DNA from: UBA6107 sp964533735
GTDB taxonomy: Bacteria > Chloroflexota > Anaerolineae > Anaerolineales > Anaerolineaceae
Reading direction: 5' to 3'
Assembly: GCA_964533735.1 (NCBI GenBank)
Contig: CAZHMD010000001.1
Span: forward strand, 620,001-684,000
DNA length: 64,000 nucleotides
Shown here piece after piece: positions 15,402 to 23,502 of this stretch; positions within the stretch are counted from its first letter, which is position 1; every line of letters starts with the position of its first letter. The translations under genes were made by a program, and so were the position numbers. Under the pieces are notes generated by a model, which had not been told where the DNA came from, did no database searches, and was given only the letters and a program-made list of their open reading frames with translations.

Positions 15402-17582
15402 TTAAAAGCCCACCACGATATAGATCACAATGACCCCTGCCACAACCATCAGCAGCACACCCAGTCCCATATAATGCTGTACTTTGCCGTTTTGCAGTTT
15501 GCGCAGCATCTGACCCGTCCATTTCGTTCCACTTGCGGTGCCATCTCCTGCGCCATTCACCACCGGCAGGTCAAAGCCAAAGCGCAATAATCTGCCCAGC
15601 CAGTTTCCAAATCGTCCGATGCCGTGCAGTGCGCCATCGATCACCGTATTATCCAAAAACTGGTAGGAAACCTTCTCAGCGAACCACCTTGAAGGACGGA
15701 TGAGAATCAGGTCATAGAGTTCATCCATCCAGTATTTCTTCTGCACGAAATTGAACACCGGACCCAGTCCGCGCTGCAGAGGATCCGTTTGCTCCGCGTC
15801 TTTCACTTTGCGATACAGCAGCCAGCCAATCAGCAGCCCGCCCAGCGAGACAGCAACGGAGGTGATCAGCGGAATGAAAGAGTGCCCTTCCACCACTTCC
15901 TCAATGGGCAGCATTGTCCCGAGGAAACCCTGCAGCCAATTACTGGAGAATTGCCCCAGTACCGGGAAGGTGTGCGGAATCCCGATCCACCCGGCGCCGA
16001 CCGCGAAAACAGCCAGTACAACCAGTGGGAGCGTCATCACCGCTTTATTCTCACTGGCGTGTTCAGCGGATTTCGTGCGCGCTGCCCCGAGGAACACCAG
16101 CGTGATCTGCCGCGCGGAATAGATTGCCGTGAGCAGAGCCGCCATGGCAAGCATGGTGAAAACCACCAGGTTTGAAGATGCAAACGCCCCGGTCAATATT
16201 TCATCCTTCGACCAGAATCCAGCCGTGATCAATGGAAAACCTGAAAGCGCCAGCGCGCCGACCAAAAACGTCCAGAAGGTAACCGGCATTTTCCGTCTCA
16301 AACCGCCCATATTGCGCATGTCCTGCGCGTCAATCTCCTCCCCGCTGTGCATTGCCCCGTGTTCCACGCCGTGGATGACTGAACCGGAGCCCAGGAAGAG
16401 CAGTGCCTTGAAGAATGCGTGTGTCAGCAGGTGGAAGGCGGCGGCGGTATAAGCGCCGATCCCCAGCGCTGCGATCATGTACCCAAGTTGTGATATGGTC
16501 GAAAACGCCAATACGCGTTTGATGTCGTTCTGCGTCAAAGCGATCGTGGCTGCAAATAGCGCGGTAAAAGCCCCGATCACGGTCAGCACCATCATGGTGG
16601 GGGTGAGTGCGTCTCCCGGGTGCCAGCCTGCAGAAATAAGCGGGAAGAAGCGGATGGAAAGATACACACCAGCAGATACCATCGTCGCGGCATGGATCAT
16701 GGCGGAGACCGGCGTCGGACCTTCCATGGCATCCGGCAGCCACACATGCAGCGGGAACTGCGCGGATTTGCCGACCGTACCGATAAAGATCAACAGCCCG
16801 ATCAGCCCAGCCCAGGTAAGCCCGAAGACTGGTGAAAGGCTGGTCGTGAGGGATTGCATCACCTCTGGATTGGAGAATATTTCTCTGAAGTTCAGCGTGC
16901 CTGTCAGGCTGTAGAGCGCGGCCATGCCGAGCAGCATGAATACATCGCCAATGCGCGTGGTAATGAAAGCCTTCACTGCCGCCTTGCGCGCGGAATCTCT
17001 GGCGTACCAGAAACCGATCAGCAGGTAGGAACACAGCCCCATCACCTCCCAGCCGATGTACAGCGTGAGCAGGTTATCGCTCACCACCAGCAGGTACATG
17101 GCAAAGGCAAACAGGCTGATGAGCGCAAAGAAGCGTGAATACATCGGTTCCACGGAAGGCACCTTGTGCACATGCCCGTGCTCTTTGATGTCAGCCCCTT
17201 GTGGGGGCAGCCCGGGTCTGTCCTTGGCACCGGCAGGTTGCCCAAAATTGTGATACCCCACGCTGTAAATGAAGATCATTAATACTGTCCAGGCAACAAA
17301 GAACAACATCAGCACTGTCAGCGGGTCAACAACCACGCCAATCTTCAGCCAGGTGTCGCCTGTAGGCAGCCAGTTGAATGCACTCCCCAGCGGGTTCTCC
17401 GCCAGCTTGGGGATGCCGATCGCCTTTAACACCACTGCCATGGCTCCCAGGAATGACAATCCCGCCCCTATCAGGGCTGCCCAATGGCTTGTCCGCTTTG
17501 AACGGTTGAGGAACAGCACGATCAATGCGAATGCAGCCAGGGGTGGTAGCGGAATGAGCCAGACAAGCAACGGGAAATTCAA
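15402..17582 (-). CDS. nuoL: NADH-quinone oxidoreductase subunit L
   Basis: A 726-residue distal antiporter-like subunit of complex I, longer than E. coli NuoL (about 613) because of a hydrophilic insertion near residues 115-150 that includes GADIKEHGHVHKVPS and a longer C-terminal part. The channel lysine is in GTVGKSAQFPLHVWLPDAM. The C-terminus contains the KKYWMDELYDLILIRPS segment that begins the lateral-helix region and a last membrane helix. The start is TTG 17582, thirteen bases after nuoK, with a weak binding site; no ATG occurs before residue 48. Confidence 0.94.
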   Translation of the reverse strand: MNFPLLVWLIPLPPLAAFALIVLFLNRSKRTSHWAALIGAGLSFLGAMAVVLKAIGIPKLAENPLGSAFNWLPTGDTWLKIGVVVDPLTVLMLFFVAWTVLMIFIYSVGYHNFGQPAGAKDRPGLPPQGADIKEHGHVHKVPSVEPMYSRFFALISLFAFAMYLLVVSDNLLTLYIGWEVMGLCSYLLIGFWYARDSARKAAVKAFITTRIGDVFMLLGMAALYSLTGTLNFREIFSNPEVMQSLTTSLSPVFGLTWAGLIGLLIFIGTVGKSAQFPLHVWLPDAMEGPTPVSAMIHAATMVSAGVYLSIRFFPLISAGWHPGDALTPTMMVLTVIGAFTALFAATIALTQNDIKRVLAFSTISQLGYMIAALGIGAYTAAAFHLLTHAFFKALLFLGSGSVIHGVEHGAMHSGEEIDAQDMRNMGGLRRKMPVTFWTFLVGALALSGFPLITAGFWSKDEILTGAFASSNLVVFTMLAMAALLTAIYSARQITLVFLGAARTKSAEHASENKAVMTLPLVVLAVFAVGAGWIGIPHTFPVLGQFSSNWLQGFLGTMLPIEEVVEGHSFIPLITSVAVSLGGLLIGWLLYRKVKDAEQTDPLQRGLGPVFNFVQKKYWMDELYDLILIRPSRWFAEKVSYQFLDNTVIDGALHGIGRFGNWLGRLLRFGFDLPVVNGAGDGTASGTKWTGQMLRKLQNGKVQHYMGLGVLLMVVAGVIVIYIVVGF

Positions 17583-17595
17583 GGGATTTACCAGC

Positions 17596-17910
17596 CTATC
17601 CTTTCATCAGGTCAATATCATTGGCAGCAATGGTGCGTTTTCGCCTGTATGCGGAGATGATCATCCCCAGCCCCACAGCAGCTTCAGCAGCAGCCACCAC
17701 AAACACGATGAGCACAAACACCTGCCCGTTGAGGTCGCCAGCCGGAGCGTACAAATACCGCCAGAATGCGATCAGGTTGATATTGGCGGCGTTGAGCATT
17801 AACTCGATTCCCATCAACATGCCGATGGCATTTTTACGGATGAGCACCGCCAGCAAGCCGATACAGAACAACAATCCAGCCAGGATGAGATACCAGGATA
17901 ACGGGATCAT
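17596..17910 (-). CDS. nuoK: NADH-quinone oxidoreductase subunit K
   Basis: A 104-residue, three-helix membrane subunit of complex I, of normal length. Two conserved membrane glutamates appear in GIELMLNAANINLIAF and VVAAAEAAVGLG. The start overlaps the nuoJ stop as ATGA. The C-terminal RRKRTIAANDIDLMKG is typical. Confidence 0.96.
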   Translation of the reverse strand: MIPLSWYLILAGLLFCIGLLAVLIRKNAIGMLMGIELMLNAANINLIAFWRYLYAPAGDLNGQVFVLIVFVVAAAEAAVGLGMIISAYRRKRTIAANDIDLMKG

Positions 17911-18428
17911 TTGGCATCATCCTTTCGCTGGAAGGAAACATAAACCGCTCCCACCAGTGCGGCTAGCAGCAGCACCGAGCTCACTTCAAACGGTAGCGCG
18001 AACCGCTGTGGATCCACCAGCGCTAACCCAAGCTCTCCGATGTCATATTGCGTGATTAGCAGTTCAGTTGGAAACGCGGTCAGCACTCCCCAGGTGCGGA
18101 ATGCCAGGAACCCGCCCGTCATTACAATGAAAACGACCACCACTGAGAACATCCACTTTTTGTTGAACGGTTTTTCACTGTCATCCAGCGCTTGCCGCGT
18201 GAGCATCACCGAGAAGATGATCAGGATGGAAATGGCGCCGATGTAAACCAGCACCTGTACCACCGCGAAGAAACTCGCTTCTAACAGCGCGAAGATTACC
18301 GCCACTCCCAGCAGGGATAGCACAAACCACAGCGCAGAATGGATCATGCGGTGCGCCAGTACTGTCATCATCGCAGAAAACAGGATCACAAAAGCCGTGA
18401 TGAAGAAAAAGAGTTGCATCGCGCTCAT
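17907..18428 (-). CDS. nuoJ: NADH-quinone oxidoreductase subunit J
   Basis: A 173-residue membrane subunit of complex I with five predicted helices. The family segment AVVQVLVYIGAISILIIFSV, which contains the pi-bulge helix of NuoJ, is present. Both ends overlap the neighbours by four bases (nuoH before, nuoK after), so the genes are translationally coupled. Slightly shorter than E. coli NuoJ (184). Confidence 0.95.
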   Translation of the reverse strand: MSAMQLFFFITAFVILFSAMMTVLAHRMIHSALWFVLSLLGVAVIFALLEASFFAVVQVLVYIGAISILIIFSVMLTRQALDDSEKPFNKKWMFSVVVVFIVMTGGFLAFRTWGVLTAFPTELLITQYDIGELGLALVDPQRFALPFEVSSVLLLAALVGAVYVSFQRKDDAK

Positions 18429-19648
18429 GCGGGGGTTCCTTCCTCGGGCTCAACCGCTTTCTCTCCAATTGCCACTGGTCGTTTTCCAGTCACCACCAGG
18501 CGCGGACGCCTGTGGATGTACCTGGAGAGCAGCCAGTTTGTGATGATCCAGAGGACGGCGTTCAGCGCCAGCAATCCGCCGATGCGCCACAGGTTATTTC
18601 CTGCCGGCAGCACTTTATTCACAATTGCCGTGCTCATGAAGGTGAACAGCGCCAGCGGCGTCAGGATTTTCCAGTTCAGGTCCATCATCTGGTCGATCCT
18701 AAACCGCGGCAGGGTAAAGCGCAGCGTCAGCATAAAGAAGTAAACCGCCAGGGTTTTGAGCAGCAGGTAGAATCCGCCGAGGATGGGGTATTGCTCCACA
18801 CCCGGACCCTGCCAGCCGCCCAGGAAAACACTGGAGAAAATAATTGCCGAGGTGAATGCGTGCAAAAAGTCGGCTACAAAGAAAAAGCCGAACTTCAGTC
18901 CGGAATATTCAATATTGAATCCTGCCACAAGTTCAGAATCAGCTTCCATCAGGTCAAATGGCGCGCGCCCGTTTTCCGCGATGGAGGTGATGAAGAAGAT
19001 CAGGCATGCCGCCGGTGCCAGCACGATATACCACACGCTCTGCGCCGCCACAATATCGTTCAATCCCATCGAGCCGGAGAGCATCACCGGGATCAGCAGC
19101 ACGATCACCATCGGCACTTCGTAACTCACCATTTGCGCCACCGCTCTGAAGGCTCCCAGCAGCGCATATTTGTTATTCGATCCAAACCCGGCCATGATGA
19201 TCCCGAACTCGCCCAGACCGCCTACCGCGATGACCAGCAGTAATCCAACGCCGATATTGCTGCCCACCACCGTGGACGAGAATGGCACCACTGCCCAAAT
19301 GCATAAAACCGCTGCCACCGCCACGACAGGCGCCAGGTTGTACGGAACCAGGTCAGCGCCAATTGGGGTAACGTATTCCTTGGTGAAGATCTTCAGCATA
19401 TCAGCAATGGTCTGGAATATCCCCCACGGTCCAACCCGGTTGGGTCCGGGTCGATCCTGGAATCGTCCGCCAATTTTTCGCTCTGCCCAGATTAAAACCG
19501 TGGTGAATACCATGGCTCCGATACACAGGATCATCCCCCCGAGGATGTACAGCACCACCTGCACCAGGCTCGCGGACCATCCCCAGCCTGTCATCACCTG
19601 GGTTAACCATGCGATGACATAAGGGATCGGGTCATTTAAGAATGACAT
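18425..19648 (-). CDS. nuoH: NADH-quinone oxidoreductase subunit H
   Basis: A 407-residue membrane subunit that forms much of the quinone-binding chamber. Visible signatures are RKIGGRFQDRPGPNRVGPWG, KEYVTPIGAD, the glutamate-rich loop GRAPFDLMEADSELVAGFN and the final LPRFRIDQMMDLNWKILTPL. It has a longer hydrophilic C-terminus than E. coli NuoH (about 325). It directly follows nuoA, with no nuoB-G between them, and overlaps nuoJ by four bases. Confidence 0.96.
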   Translation of the reverse strand: MSFLNDPIPYVIAWLTQVMTGWGWSASLVQVVLYILGGMILCIGAMVFTTVLIWAERKIGGRFQDRPGPNRVGPWGIFQTIADMLKIFTKEYVTPIGADLVPYNLAPVVAVAAVLCIWAVVPFSSTVVGSNIGVGLLLVIAVGGLGEFGIIMAGFGSNNKYALLGAFRAVAQMVSYEVPMVIVLLIPVMLSGSMGLNDIVAAQSVWYIVLAPAACLIFFITSIAENGRAPFDLMEADSELVAGFNIEYSGLKFGFFFVADFLHAFTSAIIFSSVFLGGWQGPGVEQYPILGGFYLLLKTLAVYFFMLTLRFTLPRFRIDQMMDLNWKILTPLALFTFMSTAIVNKVLPAGNNLWRIGGLLALNAVLWIITNWLLSRYIHRRPRLVVTGKRPVAIGEKAVEPEEGTPA

Positions 19649-19669
19649 GTTTTACCCCCGCGTGATCAC

Positions 19670-20026
19670 TCATGCCCATTCAAGTGCGCCTTTCCGCCAT
19701 ACATACCACAGTCCGCCAGTGAGGATCAAAACAAAGAATACCGCCTCAAGAACACCAAAGAGGGTGATGCGGTTATATGCCACCGCCCAGGGGTAGAGCA
19801 GAACGGTCTCAACATCGAAGACCAAAAAGATTAAGCCGTAGATGTAATACTGCACTTTAAATTGCACCCACGACGGACCAACGGTTTCCATCCCGCATTC
19901 GTAGGTGGAGTTTTTAATTGGATTTGGTTTTTTGGGGGAAAGGATGCCGGCGATGATCAATGCCAAAACCGGTATCACCACAGCAATGGTCAAGAATATC
20001 CCCAAATACAACCACTCATGCGGCAT
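19670..20026 (-). CDS. nuoA: NADH-quinone oxidoreductase subunit A
   Basis: A 118-residue three-helix subunit at the junction of the two arms of complex I. The family signature is YECGMETVGPSWVQFKVQYY followed by FLVFDVETVLLYPWA. AGGAG precedes the ATG. First gene of the nuo cluster; the 84 bases upstream are AT-rich and should hold the promoter (TATGAT or GATAAAAT near 20060-20072 on the minus strand, without a convincing -35 box). Confidence 0.95.
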   Translation of the reverse strand: MPHEWLYLGIFLTIAVVIPVLALIIAGILSPKKPNPIKNSTYECGMETVGPSWVQFKVQYYIYGLIFLVFDVETVLLYPWAVAYNRITLFGVLEAVFFVLILTGGLWYVWRKGALEWA

Positions 20027-20110
20027 CGCTCACTCCTGGAGGCAAATTTCGTTATTGTTGCCAAATTTTATCATATCTGCCCGATTAACATAAATAACAA
20101 TTGTCATTAA

Positions 20111-20671
20111 CTATATCGTTGCCTTTTTTTGTTTCCGTTTGAACATGCTCAGGTAAAATACCAGGGCGCAAAAAACCGCTGCCACACCCAGCATCCAGCG
20201 GGTGAACCGGAAGGTTATACCCAGAAAGGTCTTCGCCTCAAGTTCCAACTCCCTGGCCAGGATCAGTGTTTGACCATCAGCATCCTGCCTGAAACACCAC
20301 ATCGTCGCGCGTTGGACCCCCGCGCTGCTGCTCCTCACCCGCCATCGGAATGGCGCGATTCCCTTCACCGGGAGCACCGCCGCAACCTCCCCCTCCGGGC
20401 TTACTTCCATGTCTGTGGTTTGCAGAGTCGTTTTCACTTTAACATTCTGGTCGGAGGAGGTTGCAGCATTGAACGTTACATCCATTCCAATCTCTGTCCA
20501 ATCCCCTTGCCGCAAAGTTTCAGGTACAATTAAGATCACCGCCCCGGACATACCATCGCCAAGAGTAAAAGGAATGGTGGATGTCTGCCGTGGAATTGGG
20601 AGCGAGATCAGCATCAACACCACCAGGCTTGCAATCCCCACCGCTGCGGTAAGTGTTGTCGTTTTGCTCAT
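20111..20671 (-). CDS. Membrane-anchored extracytoplasmic protein of unknown function, 186 aa
   Basis: I do not recognise this protein. An N-terminal hydrophobic segment (about residues 8-26) and a C-terminal one (about 155-175, followed by basic FKRKQKK) flank a beta-rich middle with a TLQTTDMEVSPEGEVAAVLP segment. It is probably exposed outside the membrane and anchored at both ends. It faces the nuo cluster from upstream on the same strand, 84 bases before nuoA, and may be independent. A TATAAT box ends six bases before the ATG and no ribosome binding site is seen, so the transcript may be leaderless. Confidence 0.6.
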   Translation of the reverse strand: MSKTTTLTAAVGIASLVVLMLISLPIPRQTSTIPFTLGDGMSGAVILIVPETLRQGDWTEIGMDVTFNAATSSDQNVKVKTTLQTTDMEVSPEGEVAAVLPVKGIAPFRWRVRSSSAGVQRATMWCFRQDADGQTLILARELELEAKTFLGITFRFTRWMLGVAAVFCALVFYLSMFKRKQKKATI

Positions 20672-20677
20672 AAAGGA

Positions 20678-20683
20678 ATTATA
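20678..20683 (-). promoter_or_regulatory. -10 box directly before the start codon of the 186-aa gene
   Basis: CCTATAAT on the minus strand is followed by six bases and ATG (20671), placing the expected transcription start on the A of the start codon. A possible -35 (TTACCA) is 19 bases upstream of the box. Confidence 0.45.
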
Positions 20684-20741
20684 GGGTTAAAAGTCCTCTG
20701 CGTGGTAACCTTTTATAGTCTACTGTTATTGCCTCCTTTAC

Positions 20742-20768
20742 AAAAAAGCCCTCATTTCTGAGGGCTTT
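20742..20768 (-). terminator. Terminator after the SHOCT-like membrane protein gene
   Basis: AAAGCCCTCA (20745-20754) pairs with TGAGGGCTTT (20759-20768) around a four-base loop. On the minus strand it is followed by TTTTTTG. It lies 30 bases after the stop codon at 20798. Confidence 0.85.
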
Positions 20769-20797
20769 GTGGTCGTTTCTTCAATTTTAAGGAAAGA

Positions 20798-21421
20798 TTA
20801 TCCGATGAAAACTTCAACCTTGCTGCCATCCTTGTCGTCATCCACCTGCACATGGAAAGGTTCGCCGGCTTTCATTGACTCTTCGATCGCTCCCAGCATC
20901 TCCTCGATCCCTTTTTCACGCACTTCCTCAGGCATGTAATGCCCGAAAGTCCTGAACACCCAGCGCGCCAGTCGCAGCGGAACCGGCATACTGAAGACGA
21001 TGTGCACCTTCTTGTCATCTTCCTTGCTGTGAATGCGCACATGCATCCACGGGGATTCCATTAATATCCACCCCCCGATCGTGATGAACACGCCCAGGAT
21101 TAATGGGATCCAGGAGAGGAAGAATCCCCATCCGAGTCCTTTGTTTTCATACGCCTGGAAGATCCAGTAAGCCGAAAAACCTGTTAAAACCGCCCCGCCA
21201 ACCAGGATCATACTCCAGGCAGCTTTCCAGCAGCCAGCTGCCTGCGGCTTTTCTATCGGTTGCATCGACTCGAGTTCAGCTGTTTTCGGGCCTTCGCTGG
21301 CCAGGATTGCCTCTTCTTCAGCCTTGTCGAAAATACCCAGCAGATCGGAGCCTTCTTCAACGGATAGGATCCCGCTCTCCACTTTCTTTAATATCTCGAT
21401 TTTGCTTTCATCACGTGTCAT
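20798..21421 (-). CDS. SHOCT-like domain membrane protein
   Basis: A 207-residue protein. Residues 7-30 (EILKKVESGILSVEEGSDLL) form a short helical module like the SHOCT-like or YvlB/LiaX N-terminal domain that accompanies DUF4097 proteins. Two membrane segments follow at about 68-90 and 97-120, then a C-terminal domain rich in acidic residues (HVQVDDDKDGSKVEVFIG). It starts 13 bases after the GGD-repeat protein gene and shares the same C-terminal/N-terminal helical module, so the two probably work together at the membrane, perhaps in envelope-stress sensing (inference). Confidence 0.65.
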   Translation of the reverse strand: MTRDESKIEILKKVESGILSVEEGSDLLGIFDKAEEEAILASEGPKTAELESMQPIEKPQAAGCWKAAWSMILVGGAVLTGFSAYWIFQAYENKGLGWGFFLSWIPLILGVFITIGGWILMESPWMHVRIHSKEDDKKVHIVFSMPVPLRLARWVFRTFGHYMPEEVREKGIEEMLGAIEESMKAGEPFHVQVDDDKDGSKVEVFIG

Positions 21422-21433
21422 CTCAAATTTCCT

Positions 21434-22558
21434 TTATCGGTCCAGCGCGTTGAGTAATTTTTCAGCCTCTTCCACCGTGATCTTCTTATCCGACAGCATC
21501 CTCAGCACCAGCATGCGTTCTTCATCAGTTGCCTTGGGTGCCTGGCTGGGAGCAGCAGGAGTGGAGTCTCCAAATGAAAATCCCACCACTTTACGCTTCC
21601 TGCCTGCGCCAATCCCGCGTTCCTCAAGATGCCGTATCGCCTGGTTCACCTTTTCTTCAGCCATTAATCCGGCTCTTGAAGCGTGCGCGGTGGCTTGCCT
21701 CACGGAATCTGATACCGTCTTCAGCGAGTCCTTGATGGTTTTCTCAATGTCAATGCCAAAGTCTGACCAGTGATCCGTGGAGGCGTCGAGGTCATCATCA
21801 AATTCCCAGTTCTCTTCAGCCTTGTCGGAAACCTGGATGCTCTCCCCGGCAGTCAATTTGATTACCGCTCCACCCGCACCTAATGGCAGCGAGCTTTCTC
21901 CTTGTTCAACTTCCAGTTCCTGCCCGCAAGCCGAAACCTGGATGTCCTCGCCGCCGCTGGTCAATTCCAGTTGTCCATTGGCATCCGCCGGTACGAACAT
22001 ATGGATCTCCCCTCCAGCGTTCACCTTCACTTCAGGCAGGCTCGCGTTGGTGAACTTGAGGGTTGCGTCTCCGCCAGTGGTGAGTAAAACCTTGCCGCTC
22101 TCGCCGATCAAGCGGGTGTCCCCGCCCACTGAGCCGGCGTAAAGCGATCCTGAGGTCTCTACCAGCAGGTCCCCGCCAATCCGGCTCACTTCCACCGCAC
22201 CCGAGGCTTCCTGGATAACGCAGTCCCCGCCCACGTTCTCCACCGTTGCCCCGGCAAACAGCTGCAGGTGCAGGTCACCGCCAATTTTGCCCACCACCAG
22301 CCTGTTGGCAAGGTTCTTGATCGAAGCGTCCCCGCCCACTTTTTCGACCGTCACGGTTACCCCAAACGGCAGGATGACGCGGCAGTCAGAATCAGCCGCC
22401 AGGTTAAAAACCCCGCCTTCTTCTCTCATTCTCAAGCCCTCACCGTGGTCAACGATCACCACCATGGTGCCAGCTTCAATACCTTCAATCGAAAGGTCTG
22501 ACCCCGTGCGCACGGTCAACTTGCCGTCCGGCTTCATCGGAAAGGATGTTTGCTTCAT
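21434..22558 (-). CDS. GGD-repeat beta-helix protein (DUF4097-like) with C-terminal SHOCT-like module
   Basis: A 374-residue protein without signal peptide. The first 230 residues carry a degenerate 17-22-residue repeat whose mark is VGGD or IGGD (EKVGGDASI, GKIGGDLHL, ENVGGDCVI, SRIGGDLLV, GSVGGDTRL, LTTGGDATL, then GGE variants), the pattern of a right-handed beta-helix as in DUF4097 or bactofilin-like proteins. The C-terminus (EERMLVLRMLSDKKITVEEA) is a SHOCT-like helical hairpin. The start is ATG 22558 with TTGGAGG just before; an in-frame TTG four codons upstream is part of that binding site. It heads an operon with the SHOCT-like membrane protein. Confidence 0.75.
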   Translation of the reverse strand: MKQTSFPMKPDGKLTVRTGSDLSIEGIEAGTMVVIVDHGEGLRMREEGGVFNLAADSDCRVILPFGVTVTVEKVGGDASIKNLANRLVVGKIGGDLHLQLFAGATVENVGGDCVIQEASGAVEVSRIGGDLLVETSGSLYAGSVGGDTRLIGESGKVLLTTGGDATLKFTNASLPEVKVNAGGEIHMFVPADANGQLELTSGGEDIQVSACGQELEVEQGESSLPLGAGGAVIKLTAGESIQVSDKAEENWEFDDDLDASTDHWSDFGIDIEKTIKDSLKTVSDSVRQATAHASRAGLMAEEKVNQAIRHLEERGIGAGRKRKVVGFSFGDSTPAAPSQAPKATDEERMLVLRMLSDKKITVEEAEKLLNALDR

Positions 22559-22608
22559 TTGAACCTCCAAATCGCTTTATCTTACAATTTTTTCAATTAT
22601 TCTAAAAT

Positions 22609-22637
22609 ATAATAGCAACTTTTTAAATAAATGTCAA
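22609..22637 (-). promoter_or_regulatory. Strong sigma70 promoter of the GGD-repeat operon
   Basis: On the minus strand TTGACA (22637-22632), exactly 17 bases, and TATTAT (22614-22609). The leader would be about 44 bases. Upstream, TAAATAAAT recurs with imperfect inverted copies (22624-22665), which may be an AT-rich activator or repressor site. Confidence 0.8.
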
Positions 22638-22750
22638 TACTTTATTTATTATTCTAAATAAATACTTAATTTTATCAATATTGATGTTGAATTCTTTCGT
22701 TCGTCCCTTTGCCGGATTGAGATATACTTGCTTTTTGGAGACCCGATTTC

Positions 22751-23170
22751 ATGAAAAACACAACCCGATTCGTCCTGGTCATTACCCTCTTTGCTTTTCT
22801 CCTGTCAGCCTGCCAGCCAAAAGTTGAGGTCACTTATATAGAAGGGGTCGAAAAGGATCAAGTAGCCGCCTTGGCGCAGCCCATCGCCGAACGCATCCTC
22901 GCCGCAATAGCCGCCAGTGATTATGCCCTCTTTTCGCAGGATTTTGACGCCGATATGAAGGCCGCGCTCTCCTCAGCTCAATTCGATGCCATTGTGAAGT
23001 CCTATGGCGGTCTTGGTCAGCCGCAAAGTATTGAATTGCTCAACATCGTCGACAAATCCGAGTTTTATGGTGTCAATTTTAAGCTGACCTACCCGGAGAA
23101 GATCGTCCTTATGCTTGTCGTTCTTGCCAGGACTGATCCTGCACTGGTTTCCGGGTTGTGGTTTCCGTAA
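22751..23170 (+). CDS. Lipoprotein with DUF3887-like domain
   Basis: A 139-residue secreted lipoprotein. A basic start and hydrophobic core are followed by the lipobox LLSAC with the acylated Cys at residue 21. The remaining 115 residues resemble DUF3887 (a helix reading AAIAASDYALFSQDFDADMK and a following beta sheet), a small NTF2-like fold of unknown function. The gene is divergent from the GGD-repeat operon. A TATACT box occurs at 22722-22727, but I see no ribosome binding site better than GGAGA at 22738-22742. Confidence 0.75.
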   Translation: MKNTTRFVLVITLFAFLLSACQPKVEVTYIEGVEKDQVAALAQPIAERILAAIAASDYALFSQDFDADMKAALSSAQFDAIVKSYGGLGQPQSIELLNIVDKSEFYGVNFKLTYPEKIVLMLVVLARTDPALVSGLWFP

Positions 23171-23179
23171 CTTATTCGC

Positions 23180-23207
23180 TTGCATTGTGTTTTATTTTTT
23201 GTATAAT
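23180..23207 (+). promoter_or_regulatory. sigma70 promoter of the 53-aa membrane protein
   Basis: TTGCAT (23180-23185), 16 bases, TATAAT (23202-23207). It lies right after the lipoprotein stop codon and about 60 bases before ATG 23268. Confidence 0.75.
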
Positions 23208-23267
23208 TAAAAAGCAGTTCAGATTCTGATTGGGCTGCTGGTGGGATTATATAAAAAGGAGAATAAA

Positions 23268-23429
23268 ATGAAACTTTCCCCCCCGAAAAACATCACATTT
23301 TGGATTTCTGTAATTCTTGGTGTTTATGGCATCATCGGAACATACGTCACTGAACTGCCCCTTGCCGGCATTGCCCTGGTAGCCGGATTCGTCCTGCTTG
23401 TCCTCGGCAACCTGGTCAAAGGACTGTAA
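23268..23429 (+). CDS. Small membrane protein, 53 aa
   Basis: A 53-residue protein made of two hydrophobic helices (about residues 9-27 and 30-50) with a short loop YVTELP. AAGGAG lies seven bases before ATG 23268. The open frame begins farther upstream with GTG, but that part has no binding site. It has its own consensus-like promoter and terminator, so it is very probably expressed alone. No function can be assigned. Confidence 0.7.
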   Translation: MKLSPPKNITFWISVILGVYGIIGTYVTELPLAGIALVAGFVLLVLGNLVKGL

Positions 23430-23443
23430 TTTTTTTTGGACTC

Positions 23444-23475
23444 AAAAAACTCCCCGAAATTCGGGGAGTTTTTGA
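23444..23475. terminator. Bidirectional terminator between converging genes
   Basis: AACTCCCCGAA (23448-23458) and TTCGGGGAGTT (23460-23470) form an eleven-base inverted repeat with A residues before and T residues after. It serves the small membrane protein on + and the stalked membrane protein (stop at 23503) on -. Confidence 0.85.
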
Positions 23476-23502
23476 TTTCATTCATGGATTCCTCACGCCT
23501 GA

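Noticed and set aside
15391..15522. Longer start of the first NuoM
   Set aside because: Those 44 codons lie within nuoL and are Cys- and Gly-rich without NuoM similarity; ATG 15390 has a binding site.
16330..17034. Long 234-codon frame antisense-offset within nuoL
   Set aside because: Same strand but different frame from nuoL; composition (many Arg, His, Cys) is that of a shadow frame in GC-rich coding DNA.
18512..19243. 243-codon plus-strand frame opposite nuoH
   Set aside because: Rich in Gln, His and Arg, as expected from the reverse strand of a membrane protein gene; no domain.
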